A stretch of 64,000 nucleotides of DNA from Marinovum sp034669705 (GTDB lineage Bacteria; Pseudomonadota; Alphaproteobacteria; Rhodobacterales; Rhodobacteraceae): positions 1 to 64,000 of the forward strand of contig NZ_JAXMOR010000024.1 in assembly GCF_034669705.1 (NCBI RefSeq), read 5' to 3'. The translations under genes were made by a program, and so were the position numbers. Shown in pieces: positions 25,086 to 33,486 of this stretch. The notes below the pieces were generated by a model. That model was not told where the DNA came from, did no database searches, and saw only the letters and a list, made by a program, of their open reading frames with translations. The first letter of the stretch is position 1; each line of letters opens with the position of its first letter.

Positions 25086-25246
25086 TCCAGGCCGAGCCCG
25101 AGGCGCAGCGCCGGCAGCAAGGTCGCGGCCAGGATGCCGACGATGCCGCCGACGATCAGCCGGATCGGCGGCCGGCCCAGCCGTGGTCCGGCCAGTCCAA
25201 GCACCCCGCAGACCAGCGCATAATAGGTGACGGTGATGAGGTCCAT
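25079..25246 (-). CDS. Small hydrophobic protein, 55 residues
   Basis: The minus strand encodes a 55-residue protein with two hydrophobic segments (about 5-20 and 30-48) separated by a Gly/Pro/Arg turn (GPRLGRPPIR). It ends at TCA 25079-25081, overlapping the end of the response regulator by 7 bp. No strong ribosome binding site is visible. The pattern of two small membrane helices and an uninterrupted frame suggests a real short membrane protein. I cannot assign a function or family. Confidence 0.5.
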   Translation of the reverse strand: MDLITVTYYALVCGVLGLAGPRLGRPPIRLIVGGIVGILAATLLPALRLGLGLDY

Positions 25247-25365
25247 GGTCCGAACCTAGCATGAAAATCGCACGAATTCAGCCTTTTGCCGCAGAGCGAG
25301 CGGCAACAACGACCTCACATGTGATATGCTGGGCCATGGTTGGCTGACTTGAAGGGGAGAATCCG

Positions 25366-25764
25366 ATGACGACCCTGGAATTCTACACCGCGCTCAGCGC
25401 GCTCTGGATCGCCCTCGCCTGGGTGCCCTATATCCTCGACCGGCTGGCGGTGCGCGGGCTGATGGGGGCGCTGGGCAATTACGACCCGCAGGCGATCCCG
25501 CAGTCGGACTGGGCGCAGCGGGCGATGCGGGCGCACACCGTCGCGGTCGAGAGCTTCGTGGCCTTCGCGCCACTGGCGGTGCTGGCGATGATCCGCCTGC
25601 CGGAGGACGGCTATCCCGGGCTGCTGGCGTTGACCTATTTCATCGGCATTGCGGCGCATTACATCATCTATTGCCTCGGCATCCCGGTGCTGCGCACCCT
25701 GGCCTTTGCCCTTGCGGCATTTTCGACCCTGGGGCTGGGCCTTCGGGTGCTGGGCGTTTACTGA
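25366..25764 (+). CDS. MAPEG family membrane protein
   Basis: A 132-residue protein with four hydrophobic helices, matching the MAPEG fold (membrane-associated proteins in eicosanoid and glutathione metabolism). The family motif region around ARRAHTVAVES-like positions is present as RAMRAHTVAVESFVAFAPLAVL at about residues 48-70, where the second helix binds glutathione in characterised members. The start ATG follows GGGGAG at a normal distance. Bacterial members of this subgroup are mostly uncharacterised. Confidence 0.88.
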   Translation: MTTLEFYTALSALWIALAWVPYILDRLAVRGLMGALGNYDPQAIPQSDWAQRAMRAHTVAVESFVAFAPLAVLAMIRLPEDGYPGLLALTYFIGIAAHYIIYCLGIPVLRTLAFALAAFSTLGLGLRVLGVY

Positions 25765-25833
25765 AGCCCTGCGCGGCCGGTTCGGCGTGGTGCCGGCGTC
25801 ACGCCGCGCGACCTTCATTGATGTTTAAACCCT

Positions 25834-25848
25834 GTTCGCGTATTGTTC
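25834..25848 (+). promoter_or_regulatory. LexA (SOS) box upstream of the MT-A70 gene
   Basis: GTTC-GCGTATT-GTTC is an exact match to the alphaproteobacterial LexA operator GTTC-N7-GTTC. It lies 29 bp before the chosen ATG of the methyltransferase gene, where it would overlap the promoter. The spacer is moderately AT-rich, as usual for real sites. Confidence 0.6.
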
Positions 25849-25877
25849 GCTTGCGTCACGGGGACGGGATACGCAAC

Positions 25878-26519
25878 ATGTGCGATATGCAAAACGAAGC
25901 AGCTCAAGATCTGGCGGGATTCCTGGATGGCCAGACATTCGGCACCGTGCTGGCCGACCCGCCCTGGCGGTTCACCAACCGCACCGGCAAGGTCGCGCCC
26001 GAACACAAGCGGCTGGCGCGCTATCCGACGCTCGATCTCGATGCGATCTGCGCGCTGCCGGTGGCCGACCACCTGATGGATGCGGCACATTGCTATCTCT
26101 GGGTGCCGAACGCGCTGCTGCCTGATGGTCTGCGGGTGCTCGAGGCTTGGGGCTTCGAGTACAAGTCGAACCTGATCTGGCACAAGATCCGCAAGGACGG
26201 CGGCTCTGACGGGCGCGGGGTGGGGTTCTATTTCCGCAATGTGACCGAGATCGTGCTGTTCGGCGTGCGCGGCAAGAACGCCCGCACCCTGCCGCCCGGC
26301 CGGCGCCAGGTGAACATGATCCAGACCCGCAAGCGCGAGCATTCGCGCAAACCCGACGAGCAGTACGAGCTGATCCAGGAGTGCAGCTGGGGGCCTTATC
26401 TCGAGCTCTTCGGTCGCGGCGTGCGCGAGGGCTGGACGGTCTGGGGCAACCAGGCCAGCGACGACTACAAGCCCGACTGGAAGACCTATTCCTACAACTC
26501 CTCGGTCGCCGCCGAGTGA
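25878..26519 (+). CDS. MT-A70 family DNA N6-adenine methyltransferase
   Basis: A 213-residue methyltransferase with the MT-A70 catalytic motif DPPW at residues 27-30, an S-adenosylmethionine-binding region near WGNQASDDYKP at the C-terminus, and the conserved EIVLFGVRG strand. Members methylate adenine in DNA or RNA; a bacterial gene like this beside an endonuclease is most simply a DNA methylase. ATG 25878 is chosen because it follows the LexA box; an upstream start at 25821 would place the box inside the gene. The BglII-type endonuclease gene converges on it from the other side. Confidence 0.85.
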   Translation: MCDMQNEAAQDLAGFLDGQTFGTVLADPPWRFTNRTGKVAPEHKRLARYPTLDLDAICALPVADHLMDAAHCYLWVPNALLPDGLRVLEAWGFEYKSNLIWHKIRKDGGSDGRGVGFYFRNVTEIVLFGVRGKNARTLPPGRRQVNMIQTRKREHSRKPDEQYELIQECSWGPYLELFGRGVREGWTVWGNQASDDYKPDWKTYSYNSSVAAE

Positions 26520-26524
26520 TCCCG

Positions 26525-26586
26525 CGTCCCGGACCTGATCCGGGACCTCCTGTCGGGCGAAGAGGCCCCGGATCAGGTCCGGGGCG
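26525..26586. repeat. Two palindromic repeats after the methyltransferase gene
   Basis: Units TCCCGGACCTGATCCGGGA (26527-26545) and CCCCGGATCAGGTCCGGGG (about 26566-26584) lie in opposite orientation. They belong to the same family as the units at 17888, 26698 and 39464-39613. Confidence 0.75.
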
Positions 26587-26697
26587 GCGACAGTGCGGGC
26601 CGGCCCTTCCGCCGCGTACTCCGCCCACAGACAGTCTTGGTTGATCGCGCTGTTCCGCCGAAGGTCATTCGTCTCTCGGGTGCCGCCGCATGATCTC

Positions 26698-26722
26698 CCG
26701 TCCCGGACTTGATCCGGGACCT
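26698..26722. repeat. Palindromic repeat before the endonuclease 3' end
   Basis: TCCCGGACTTGATCCGGGA is a further copy of the palindrome. It lies between the convergent methyltransferase and endonuclease genes and, with the 26525-26586 pair, may terminate transcription from both sides. Confidence 0.7.
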
Positions 26723-26759
26723 CATCGCTGGCGGGGCGCGATCTGTGCCCGCGGCCCCC

Positions 26760-27545
26760 TCACGCCTCATCCTCCGGCCAGAGCCAGCCCTGTTCGATCT
26801 GGCGCGCCGGTTCGTCGAAGGTCACCCGCTCCACCCCGATGCCGATCAGGATCAGCGGGCAGGGGTTGCCGACGCCACGCCGCACCCGGTCCTGCAGCTT
26901 GTCCCAATGTGTGCTGGCGGTGCCGAACTTGTCGGCCACGAAGGCCTTGGCAAAGGCCGCCCGGTAGCCCAGCCCGGTGCGCATCAGCCGCGTCACGATC
27001 TCACGCTGCCGGGCGGTGCGCTCTTTCATGTCAAAGACCGCCAGCCCCTCTTCGCTGTCCACCCCCTCGGCCGCCAGCCCGGCGATCACCAGATCGGTCA
27101 TCCCCTCCTGCAGCGAGGCGCCACGGGTCACCACCACGCCGAAGCTGATCGCCGAGAGCGCGTGCAGCCGCTGGAAATTCTCGAGATCGCGGTCGAAGAA
27201 CGGGTCCTTGTTGTTCCACTCGATCTCCAGCGCGACGGTGCCGTTGCGGCCGCGCCGCACGTGGTCGATCTCGTGGCTGATCGCCTCGCGCTCGATGCCG
27301 TCGATGGTGGCGCGCTGGATGAAGTTGTGCTTGTGCCAGCCCTTGGCCGCCAGGTCTCGGCGCAGCCGCTGGGTCGAGCCCGCCTCGCCGCCGCCAGAGG
27401 CGATCAGGTCCTGTGCCGAGATCCGGAAGCTCTCGAGCGCGCCGCAAAGCTCGGCGATCTCCTCGGGGAAATCATGCGCGACGATGGCCTCCGCATGGTT
27501 GGTGGCGGCGACCTGATAGCCGATATCCCTGAGGCGCTGAAACAT
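26760..27545 (-). CDS. BglII/BstYI family type II restriction endonuclease
   Basis: A 261-residue protein matching the Endonuc-BglII family, whose members cut at AGATCT or RGATCY. The family core is visible: FPEEIAELCGALESF near residue 26-40, KGWHKHNFIQRATIDG at about 68-83, and the PD-(D/E)xK-variant active site with Asp94 in HEIDHV and Glu107-x-Glu109 in ALEIEWNNKD. BglII and BstYI have Asp...Glu-x-Gln there, so Glu109 replaces the family Gln. The gene converges on the MT-A70 methyltransferase, forming a probable restriction-modification pair. The exact recognition site is inference. Confidence 0.85.
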   Translation of the reverse strand: MFQRLRDIGYQVAATNHAEAIVAHDFPEEIAELCGALESFRISAQDLIASGGGEAGSTQRLRRDLAAKGWHKHNFIQRATIDGIEREAISHEIDHVRRGRNGTVALEIEWNNKDPFFDRDLENFQRLHALSAISFGVVVTRGASLQEGMTDLVIAGLAAEGVDSEEGLAVFDMKERTARQREIVTRLMRTGLGYRAAFAKAFVADKFGTASTHWDKLQDRVRRGVGNPCPLILIGIGVERVTFDEPARQIEQGWLWPEDEA

Positions 27546-27588
27546 GCGCCGACCCTAGGGGCGGACCGGCGCAAAGACAATCGCGCCG

Positions 27589-30354
27589 CTACTCCGCCGC
27601 CACCGTGCCTTCGGCCTTCTCCACCTTGACCGCCGAGAACTTGAACTCCGGGATCTTGCCGCAGGGATCGAGCGCCGGGTTGGTCAGGATGTTCGCCGCC
27701 GCCTCGACATAGGCGAAGGGCAGGAACACCATGTCGGGCGCAATCGCCCGGTCGGCCCGCGCCATCACCGTGATCGTGCCGCGCTTGGTGGTCAGCCGCA
27801 CCAGTCCGCCGGGCTCCACACCCAGTTTGCGCAGGGTCGATGGGTGCAGCGAGCAGTTGGCCTCTGGCTCCACCGCGTCCAGAACCCGCGACCGCCGGGT
27901 CATCGAGCCGGTGTGCCAGTGTTCCAGTTGCCGCCCGGTGGTCAGGATCATCGGATACTCCGCATCCGGCACGTCATCCGGCGCGACGATACTGGCGGGC
28001 GTGAACTTGGCCCGTCCCTCGGCGCGCGGGAAACCGTCCGCAAAGACCACGGGCTGGCCCGGATCGGTTGCCGACAACGAGGGGTACATCACCACGTTCT
28101 CCGCCTCGAGCCGGTCCCAGGTGATATTGGCCAGAGACTTCATGGTGAGCTTCATCTCGTCGAAGACCGCGCGCGGGCTGTCATAGGTCCAGTCCAGCCC
28201 GCAGCGTTTCGCCAGCGCCACCGTGATCGCCCAGTCCTCGCGCGCCTCGCCCGGGGGGGCGACGGCCGGCCGGCCCATCTGCACCTGCCGGTTGGTATTG
28301 GTGACGGTGCCGGTCTTTTCATAGAAGGCCGAGGCCGGCAGGATCACATCAGCGTAATTCGCCGTTTCGGTCAGAAAGATGTCCTGCACCACGAGGGTGT
28401 CGAGCTTGGCCAGCGCGTCGCGGGCGTGCTCGACGTCCGGGTCCGACATCGCCGGGTTCTCGCCGAGGATGTACATCGCCCTGATCTGGCCGTCGTGCAC
28501 CGCGTCCATGATCTCGACCACGGTCAGCCCCTTCTGCGCCGGCAGGTCGGCGTCGCCCCAGATCTCCTGAAAGGCCGAGCGCACGCCGTCATCCTCGACG
28601 CTCTGGTAATCCGGCAGGAACATCGGGATCAGCCCGGCGTCCGAGGCGCCCTGAACGTTGTTCTGGCCCCGCAGCGGGTGCAGCCCGGTGCCCGGCCGGC
28701 CGACATGGCCGCACATCAGCGCGAGGCTGATCAGGCAGCGCGAATTGTCGGTGCCGTGGATATGCTGCGAAATCCCCATGCCCCAGAAGATCATCCCCGC
28801 TCTTGCGCCGGCAAAGGTCCGCGCCACGTCGCGCAGCACCTCGGCTTCGATGCCGCAGACCTCGGCCATCTTCTCGGGCGGGAACTGCGCCAGATGCGCC
28901 TTCTCGGCCTCCCAGTTTTCGGTGAAGGCCTCGATATACTGCCGGTCATAGAGCTCTTCCTCGACGATCACATGCATGATCGCGTTGAGCATCGAGACAT
29001 CGGTGCCGGGGCGGAACTGCAGCCTGTGGCTGGCGTGCCGCTTCAGGCCCACGCCGCGCGGGTCCATCACGATCAGCTTGCCGCCGCGCTTGGTGAACTG
29101 TTTGAAGAAGGTGGCGGCAACGGGATGGTTCTCGACCGGGTTGGCGCCGATCACGATCGCCACATCGGCGTTTTCGATCTCGTTGAAGGTGGCGGTCACG
29201 GCGCCACTGCCCACGTTCTCCATCAGCGCTGCGACGCTCGAGGCATGGCAGAGCCGGGTGCAGTGATCGACGTTGTTGTGGCCGAAGCCCTGCCGGATGA
29301 ACTTCTGGAACAGATAGGCCTCTTCGTTGGTGCATTTGGCCGAGCCGAAGCCCGCCACCTCGCGCCCGCGGCCCTTCAGCCCGTTGGCGGCCGCGTCGAG
29401 CGCCTCCTCCCAGGAGGCTTCGCGGAAATGCGCCTGCCAGTTCTCCGGATCGACGTTCAACCCCTTCTCGGGCGCATCGGCGCGGCGGATCAACGGCTTG
29501 GTCAGCCGGTGCGGGTGGTGGATGTAGTCGAAGCCGAAGCGCCCCTTGACGCAGAGCCGCCCCTCGTTGGCCGGGCCGTTCACCCCGTCGACATATTTGA
29601 CGCGGCCGTCCTTGACCTTGAGCGAGACCTGGCAGCCGACGCCGCAGAACGGGCAGACCGAGCGCACCTCCTGGTCGAAATCGGCGCTGTCGCCAATCTG
29701 GGCGTCATCGACCACCGAGGCCTCGATCAGCGCGCCGGTGGGGCAAGCCTGCACGCATTCGCCGCAGGCGACGCAGGTGCTCTCGCCCATGGGATCGTCG
29801 AAATCGAACACCGGATAGGCATCATGGCCGCGCCCCGCCATGCCGATCACGTCGTTGACCTGCACCTCGCGGCAGGCGCGGACGCAGAGGTTGCACTGAA
29901 TGCAGGCATCAAGGTTGACCCGCATCGCCACGTGGCTGTCATCGAGCAGCGGAATCCGCCCGGCCTCCAGCGTCGGCAGCCGGCTCTCGGAAACGCCGGC
30001 CTGATCGGCCATGTCCCAGAGATGCGAGGAGGCATCATGCGCCGCCGCGCGCTCGGGCTGGTCGGCCACCAGCATCTCGATCACCATCTTGCGGGCCGAT
30101 TGCGCCCGAGCCGAATCGGTCGTGACTTTCATTCCCTCGGCAGGCTCCCGGATGCACGACGCCACCAGCGTGCGCTCGCCCTCGACCTCGACCATGCAGG
30201 CGCGGCAGTTGCCGTCGGGGCGATAGCCCGGGGCCGGCTTGTGGCACAGATGCGGGATCACCAGGCCGCGGCCATGGGCCACCTCCCAGATGGTTTCACC
30301 GGGCTGCGCCTCGACCTCGCGGCCATCGAGGGTAAATCGGATCGTGTCGGACAT
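27589..30354 (-). CDS. fdhA: Formate dehydrogenase alpha subunit (molybdenum/tungsten bis-MGD)
   Basis: A 921-residue oxidoreductase oxidising formate to CO2. N-terminal [2Fe-2S] domain with Cys37, 50, 53, 67; two ferredoxin [4Fe-4S] motifs (Cys151/154/157/161 and 194/197/200/204); the FDH-type [4Fe-4S] site (Cys234/237/241/268); and the metal-ligand Cys369 followed by His370 in HCTRLCHASS. The His-Cys3 cluster motif found between the first and second Fe-S domains of NuoG and FdsA is absent: the segment near residue 106 (HDASSHLWDMAD) has no Cys. No fdsB, fdsG or fdhD gene is adjacent, so the electron partner is encoded elsewhere. The start at 30354 lies in a clean region. Confidence 0.9.
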   Translation of the reverse strand: MSDTIRFTLDGREVEAQPGETIWEVAHGRGLVIPHLCHKPAPGYRPDGNCRACMVEVEGERTLVASCIREPAEGMKVTTDSARAQSARKMVIEMLVADQPERAAAHDASSHLWDMADQAGVSESRLPTLEAGRIPLLDDSHVAMRVNLDACIQCNLCVRACREVQVNDVIGMAGRGHDAYPVFDFDDPMGESTCVACGECVQACPTGALIEASVVDDAQIGDSADFDQEVRSVCPFCGVGCQVSLKVKDGRVKYVDGVNGPANEGRLCVKGRFGFDYIHHPHRLTKPLIRRADAPEKGLNVDPENWQAHFREASWEEALDAAANGLKGRGREVAGFGSAKCTNEEAYLFQKFIRQGFGHNNVDHCTRLCHASSVAALMENVGSGAVTATFNEIENADVAIVIGANPVENHPVAATFFKQFTKRGGKLIVMDPRGVGLKRHASHRLQFRPGTDVSMLNAIMHVIVEEELYDRQYIEAFTENWEAEKAHLAQFPPEKMAEVCGIEAEVLRDVARTFAGARAGMIFWGMGISQHIHGTDNSRCLISLALMCGHVGRPGTGLHPLRGQNNVQGASDAGLIPMFLPDYQSVEDDGVRSAFQEIWGDADLPAQKGLTVVEIMDAVHDGQIRAMYILGENPAMSDPDVEHARDALAKLDTLVVQDIFLTETANYADVILPASAFYEKTGTVTNTNRQVQMGRPAVAPPGEAREDWAITVALAKRCGLDWTYDSPRAVFDEMKLTMKSLANITWDRLEAENVVMYPSLSATDPGQPVVFADGFPRAEGRAKFTPASIVAPDDVPDAEYPMILTTGRQLEHWHTGSMTRRSRVLDAVEPEANCSLHPSTLRKLGVEPGGLVRLTTKRGTITVMARADRAIAPDMVFLPFAYVEAAANILTNPALDPCGKIPEFKFSAVKVEKAEGTVAAE

Positions 30355-30497
30355 GCGTAAGGTCTCCCGTCTTCCGCTGGGTTAGACCATGATCGCGACC
30401 CGGGGTCAGGGTCAATCCCGACACCTGCCACGGAATATGCGGCGCGCCGTGTTTCCGATAGAGACCTCCCGCCCCCTATTGCTGCCACTTGCGGGCG

Positions 30498-30572
30498 GGA
30501 CGCGACGCTCCCCCTTCATCTTGCCCGGGGCTCCGCCCGTTCGGAGGCTCCCGCACTTCCCCCCGGCGCCAA
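30498..30572 (+). repeat. Dispersed intergenic repeat, copy C
   Basis: The segment has CCCCCTTCATCTTGCCC followed by a GC hairpin (GGCTCCG...CGGAGGC) and a C run. This is the reverse orientation of the copy near 44922. It fills most of the gap between the divergent fdhA and phosphatase genes. Confidence 0.5.
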
Positions 30573-30611
30573 GGCCCGCTACTCAGAAAGAAAACTGCGC
30601 AAAGGCCCCGC

Positions 30612-31262
30612 ATGACCCACATCACCCTCATCCGCCACGGACAGGCCAACACCCACGCCACAACGGCCGCGGATTACGACAAGCTTTCCGATCTCGGCAG
30701 CCAGCAGGCCCGCTGGCTCGGCCAGTACCTGCGCGACACCCAGGCCAGCTTCGATCACGTCTGGGCCGGCGACATGTCGCGCCACCTGGCGACCGCGCGC
30801 GGCATGGGCCACACGGCGCCGCAGATCGACCCGCGGCTCAACGAGTTCGACTATTTCACCCTCGCCCGGCTGGCCGAGCTGGAAAAGGACCTGCCCGCGC
30901 CGCAAAGCCCCGAGGAGTTCGCCAGCAACATCCCCCGACTGATGGAATTCTGGCGCGAGGATGCCTTTGCCGACGCGCCGGAGCGGTTCGCGGATTTCGA
31001 AGGGCGGGCGCAGGGCGCGGTCGATGACATCCTCAACGCCGGCGGCCGGGCGCTGGTGATCACCTCTGGCGGGCTGATCTCCATGGTGCTGCGGCAGGTG
31101 CTGCGGCTCGAGATCCCCGAGATGACGCGGCTGATGTTCCTGCTGCGCAACTCTTCGGTGACCGAGATCGAATATGTGCACGGCCACCTGATGCTTTCGG
31201 TCTACAATGCGGTGCCGCACCTGGCGGCGCCCGACCGTGCGCATGCGCGAACGTTCATCTGA
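30612..31262 (+). CDS. Histidine phosphatase family protein
   Basis: A 216-residue member of the phosphoglycerate-mutase-like superfamily. The catalytic RHG motif is LIRHGQ at residues 6-11 (His9), with the second catalytic His in the C-terminal part (VYNAVPH/TSGG region). ATG 30612 gives the standard start MTHITLIRHG; the longer frame from 30489 runs over the repeat. Substrate unknown; related proteins hydrolyse small phosphomonoesters. It is followed 37 bp later by the saccharopine dehydrogenase pair on the same strand. Confidence 0.87.
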   Translation: MTHITLIRHGQANTHATTAADYDKLSDLGSQQARWLGQYLRDTQASFDHVWAGDMSRHLATARGMGHTAPQIDPRLNEFDYFTLARLAELEKDLPAPQSPEEFASNIPRLMEFWREDAFADAPERFADFEGRAQGAVDDILNAGGRALVITSGGLISMVLRQVLRLEIPEMTRLMFLLRNSSVTEIEYVHGHLMLSVYNAVPHLAAPDRAHARTFI

Positions 31263-31299
31263 CCGCGCGCAGGCGCTGACGTCTAACCAAGGAGAGGCC

Positions 31300-32355
31300 A
31301 TGACACATCTCTGGGTCCGCGCCGAGCAACGCGCCAACGAGGAACGGGTGGGCCTCACGCCTGAGGGTGCGGCAGAGCTGCTGGCGGCGGGCCTGCGGTT
31401 GACCGTCGAGGAAAGCTCGGTCCGCGCCATCCCGATCGACGGCTACTGCGACGCGGGCTGCGAGATCGCGGCCGAGAACAGCTGGCCCGAGGCGCCGGCA
31501 GAGGCGATCATCTTCGGCCTCAAGGAGCTTCCCGAAGACGGCACGCCGCTCACCCATCGTCACATCCTCTTTGGCCACGCCTACAAGGGCCAGCCGGCGG
31601 GGCAGGTGCTGCTGCGGCGCTTCAAGGCGGGCGGCGGCACGCTCTATGACCTCGAATACCTCGTCGACGACGCCGGCCGGCGGGTCGCGGCCTTTGGCTA
31701 CTGGGCGGGGTTTGCCGGTGCCGCAGTGGCGCTTCGGTGCTGGGCGGCGCAGCAGGCGGGCGGGATCTGTGGCCCGGTGGCGACCCACCCGTCGGCCGGG
31801 CATCTGAAGGCCGAGCTGGAAGAGGCGCTGTCGCTCACCGGCCAGCCGCGCCCAGATGCCACCGTGATCGGTGCGCTGGGCCGCGTGGGCAGTGGCGCGG
31901 CGGATCTCTGCGATGCCATGGGGGTGCGCGTCACCGGCTGGGACATGGCGGAAACCGTCCATGGCGGGCCGTTCCCGGAGGTGCTCGACCACGATATATT
32001 CCTCAATTGCATCCTCGCCCGCCCCGGCACCCCGGTCTTCGTGCCGGCCGAGGCAAAGACCGCGCCGCGCCGGCTGCGTGTGATCGGCGACATTGCCTGC
32101 GATCCCGACAGCGATTTCTCCCCCATCAAGGTCTACGACCGCACCACCACCTGGAGCGTCCCGGCGCTGCGGGTGCATGACGACCCGCCGCTCGACGTCA
32201 CCGCGATCGACAACCTGCCGTCGATGCTGCCGGTCGAGAGCTCGCAGGACTACGCCGCGCAGCTGCTGCCCTCGCTCAGGGCGCTGGGCGATCTCGAGGC
32301 TGGCGTCTGGGGTCGCGCCAAGGCAAGGTTCGACCGGCATGTCAGCGAGGTGTAG
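31300..32355 (+). CDS. Saccharopine dehydrogenase (lysine-forming type)
   Basis: A 351-residue protein with the alanine dehydrogenase/PNT-like N-terminal fold of LYS1-type saccharopine dehydrogenase: start MTHLWVRAEQRANEERVGLTP with the catalytic Lys/His region FGLKELPED and HRHILFGHAYKGQ near residues 68-95. The NAD-binding half follows (about 185-300). In this pair it is best read as the enzyme condensing lysine with 2-oxoglutarate or the reverse. GGAGAGG precedes the ATG. The second dehydrogenase starts 3 bp after its stop. Confidence 0.85.
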   Translation: MTHLWVRAEQRANEERVGLTPEGAAELLAAGLRLTVEESSVRAIPIDGYCDAGCEIAAENSWPEAPAEAIIFGLKELPEDGTPLTHRHILFGHAYKGQPAGQVLLRRFKAGGGTLYDLEYLVDDAGRRVAAFGYWAGFAGAAVALRCWAAQQAGGICGPVATHPSAGHLKAELEEALSLTGQPRPDATVIGALGRVGSGAADLCDAMGVRVTGWDMAETVHGGPFPEVLDHDIFLNCILARPGTPVFVPAEAKTAPRRLRVIGDIACDPDSDFSPIKVYDRTTTWSVPALRVHDDPPLDVTAIDNLPSMLPVESSQDYAAQLLPSLRALGDLEAGVWGRAKARFDRHVSEV

Positions 32356-32358
32356 CAG

Positions 32359-33486
32359 ATGACGATCCATTGGTGCGGCACCGGCCTGTCTGCCATTCCC
32401 GGCCTGCGGCGGCTGATCGCGGCGGGCCACGCCGTCACCGTCTGGAACCGCACCGAAGAGAAGGCGCGCACGGCGGTGGGTGATCTGACCGACCGGATCA
32501 GGACCTTCGACCGCGACAGCCTTGCCGACGCGGTGCAGCCCGAGGATGTCATCGTCTCGATGCTGCCCGGCGACTGGCACGTGCCATTGGCCGAGCTGGC
32601 GCTGGCCCGCGGCGCACATTTCGTTTCGTCGAGCTATATCACGCCGCAGATGCGGGCCTTGCATGCCAAGGCGCAGATCAAGGGGGTGAGCCTGGTGGGC
32701 GAGGTCGGGCTTGACCCCGGCATCGATCACCTGATGGCTCATGCGCTGGTCTCGGACTATCGCGCCAGCCCGCGCTGCGATGCCTCCAATGCGCTGAACT
32801 TTCACAGCTATTGCGGCGGCATCCCGAAGCATCCGACCGCGTTTCGCTACAAGTTTTCCTGGTCTCCGCTGGGCGTGCTCAAGGCGCTGAACAGCCCGTC
32901 GCAATCGATCCGCGACTACCGCCCCTACAAGGTCGACCGGCCCTGGGAGGCGCTCGGCCAGTACCGCGCGCCGCTGCCCGAGCCGGAGACCTTCGAGGTC
33001 TATCCCAACCGCGACAGCCTGCCGTTCATCGAGGAATACCGCTTCGATCCGACCTGGCGGGTCGAGAGCTTCGTGCGCGGCACCCTGCGGCTGAATGGCT
33101 GGGCCGCGGCCTGGCAACCGGTGTTCGAGGAGGTCGAGACCGCCGGCGAGGACCGGCTGCGCAACCTCTCCGACAGGCTCTGGGCGGAGCATGCCTATTC
33201 CTCGGATGAGCCCGACCGGGTGGTCATGTGCGTCTCGCTCTCGGCCTCAGATGCCAGCGGGCCGGTCTGGCACAAGACCCATGTGATGGACGCCTGGGGC
33301 GACGCCCGCGACAGCGCCATGGCGCGTCTGGTCTCGGTGCCGGTGTCACTGGCGGTCGAGGCGATACAGGCGGGGCAGCTGTCGGCGGGGGTGCAGGCCG
33401 CGCCCTCTGACCCGGTGATGGTGACGCAATGGCTGGCCGAGGTCGGCCGGCTGGCGCAGCATATGGCGGTGGTCGATCACAGCTGA
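32359..33486 (+). CDS. Saccharopine dehydrogenase family protein (glutamate-forming type)
   Basis: A 375-residue protein with an N-terminal Rossmann domain (IHWCGTGLSAIPGL, residues 3-16), a central EVGLDPGIDHLMAH motif near 120-133 typical of LYS9-type saccharopine dehydrogenase, and a C-terminal Sacchrp_dh_C domain. It would split saccharopine into glutamate and aminoadipate semialdehyde. With the preceding gene this forms a lysine-degradation pair, translationally close (3 bp gap). Roseobacters often carry such pairs. Note the Rossmann glycine pattern is GTGLSAIPG and not a classical GxGxxG. Confidence 0.85.
   Translation: MTIHWCGTGLSAIPGLRRLIAAGHAVTVWNRTEEKARTAVGDLTDRIRTFDRDSLADAVQPEDVIVSMLPGDWHVPLAELALARGAHFVSSSYITPQMRALHAKAQIKGVSLVGEVGLDPGIDHLMAHALVSDYRASPRCDASNALNFHSYCGGIPKHPTAFRYKFSWSPLGVLKALNSPSQSIRDYRPYKVDRPWEALGQYRAPLPEPETFEVYPNRDSLPFIEEYRFDPTWRVESFVRGTLRLNGWAAAWQPVFEEVETAGEDRLRNLSDRLWAEHAYSSDEPDRVVMCVSLSASDASGPVWHKTHVMDAWGDARDSAMARLVSVPVSLAVEAIQAGQLSAGVQAAPSDPVMVTQWLAEVGRLAQHMAVVDHS

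Noticed and set aside
27844..30360. 838-codon plus-strand frame
   Set aside because: Antisense to formate dehydrogenase, no recognisable domain.
31255..33192. 645-codon minus-strand frame
   Set aside because: Antisense to two saccharopine dehydrogenases.
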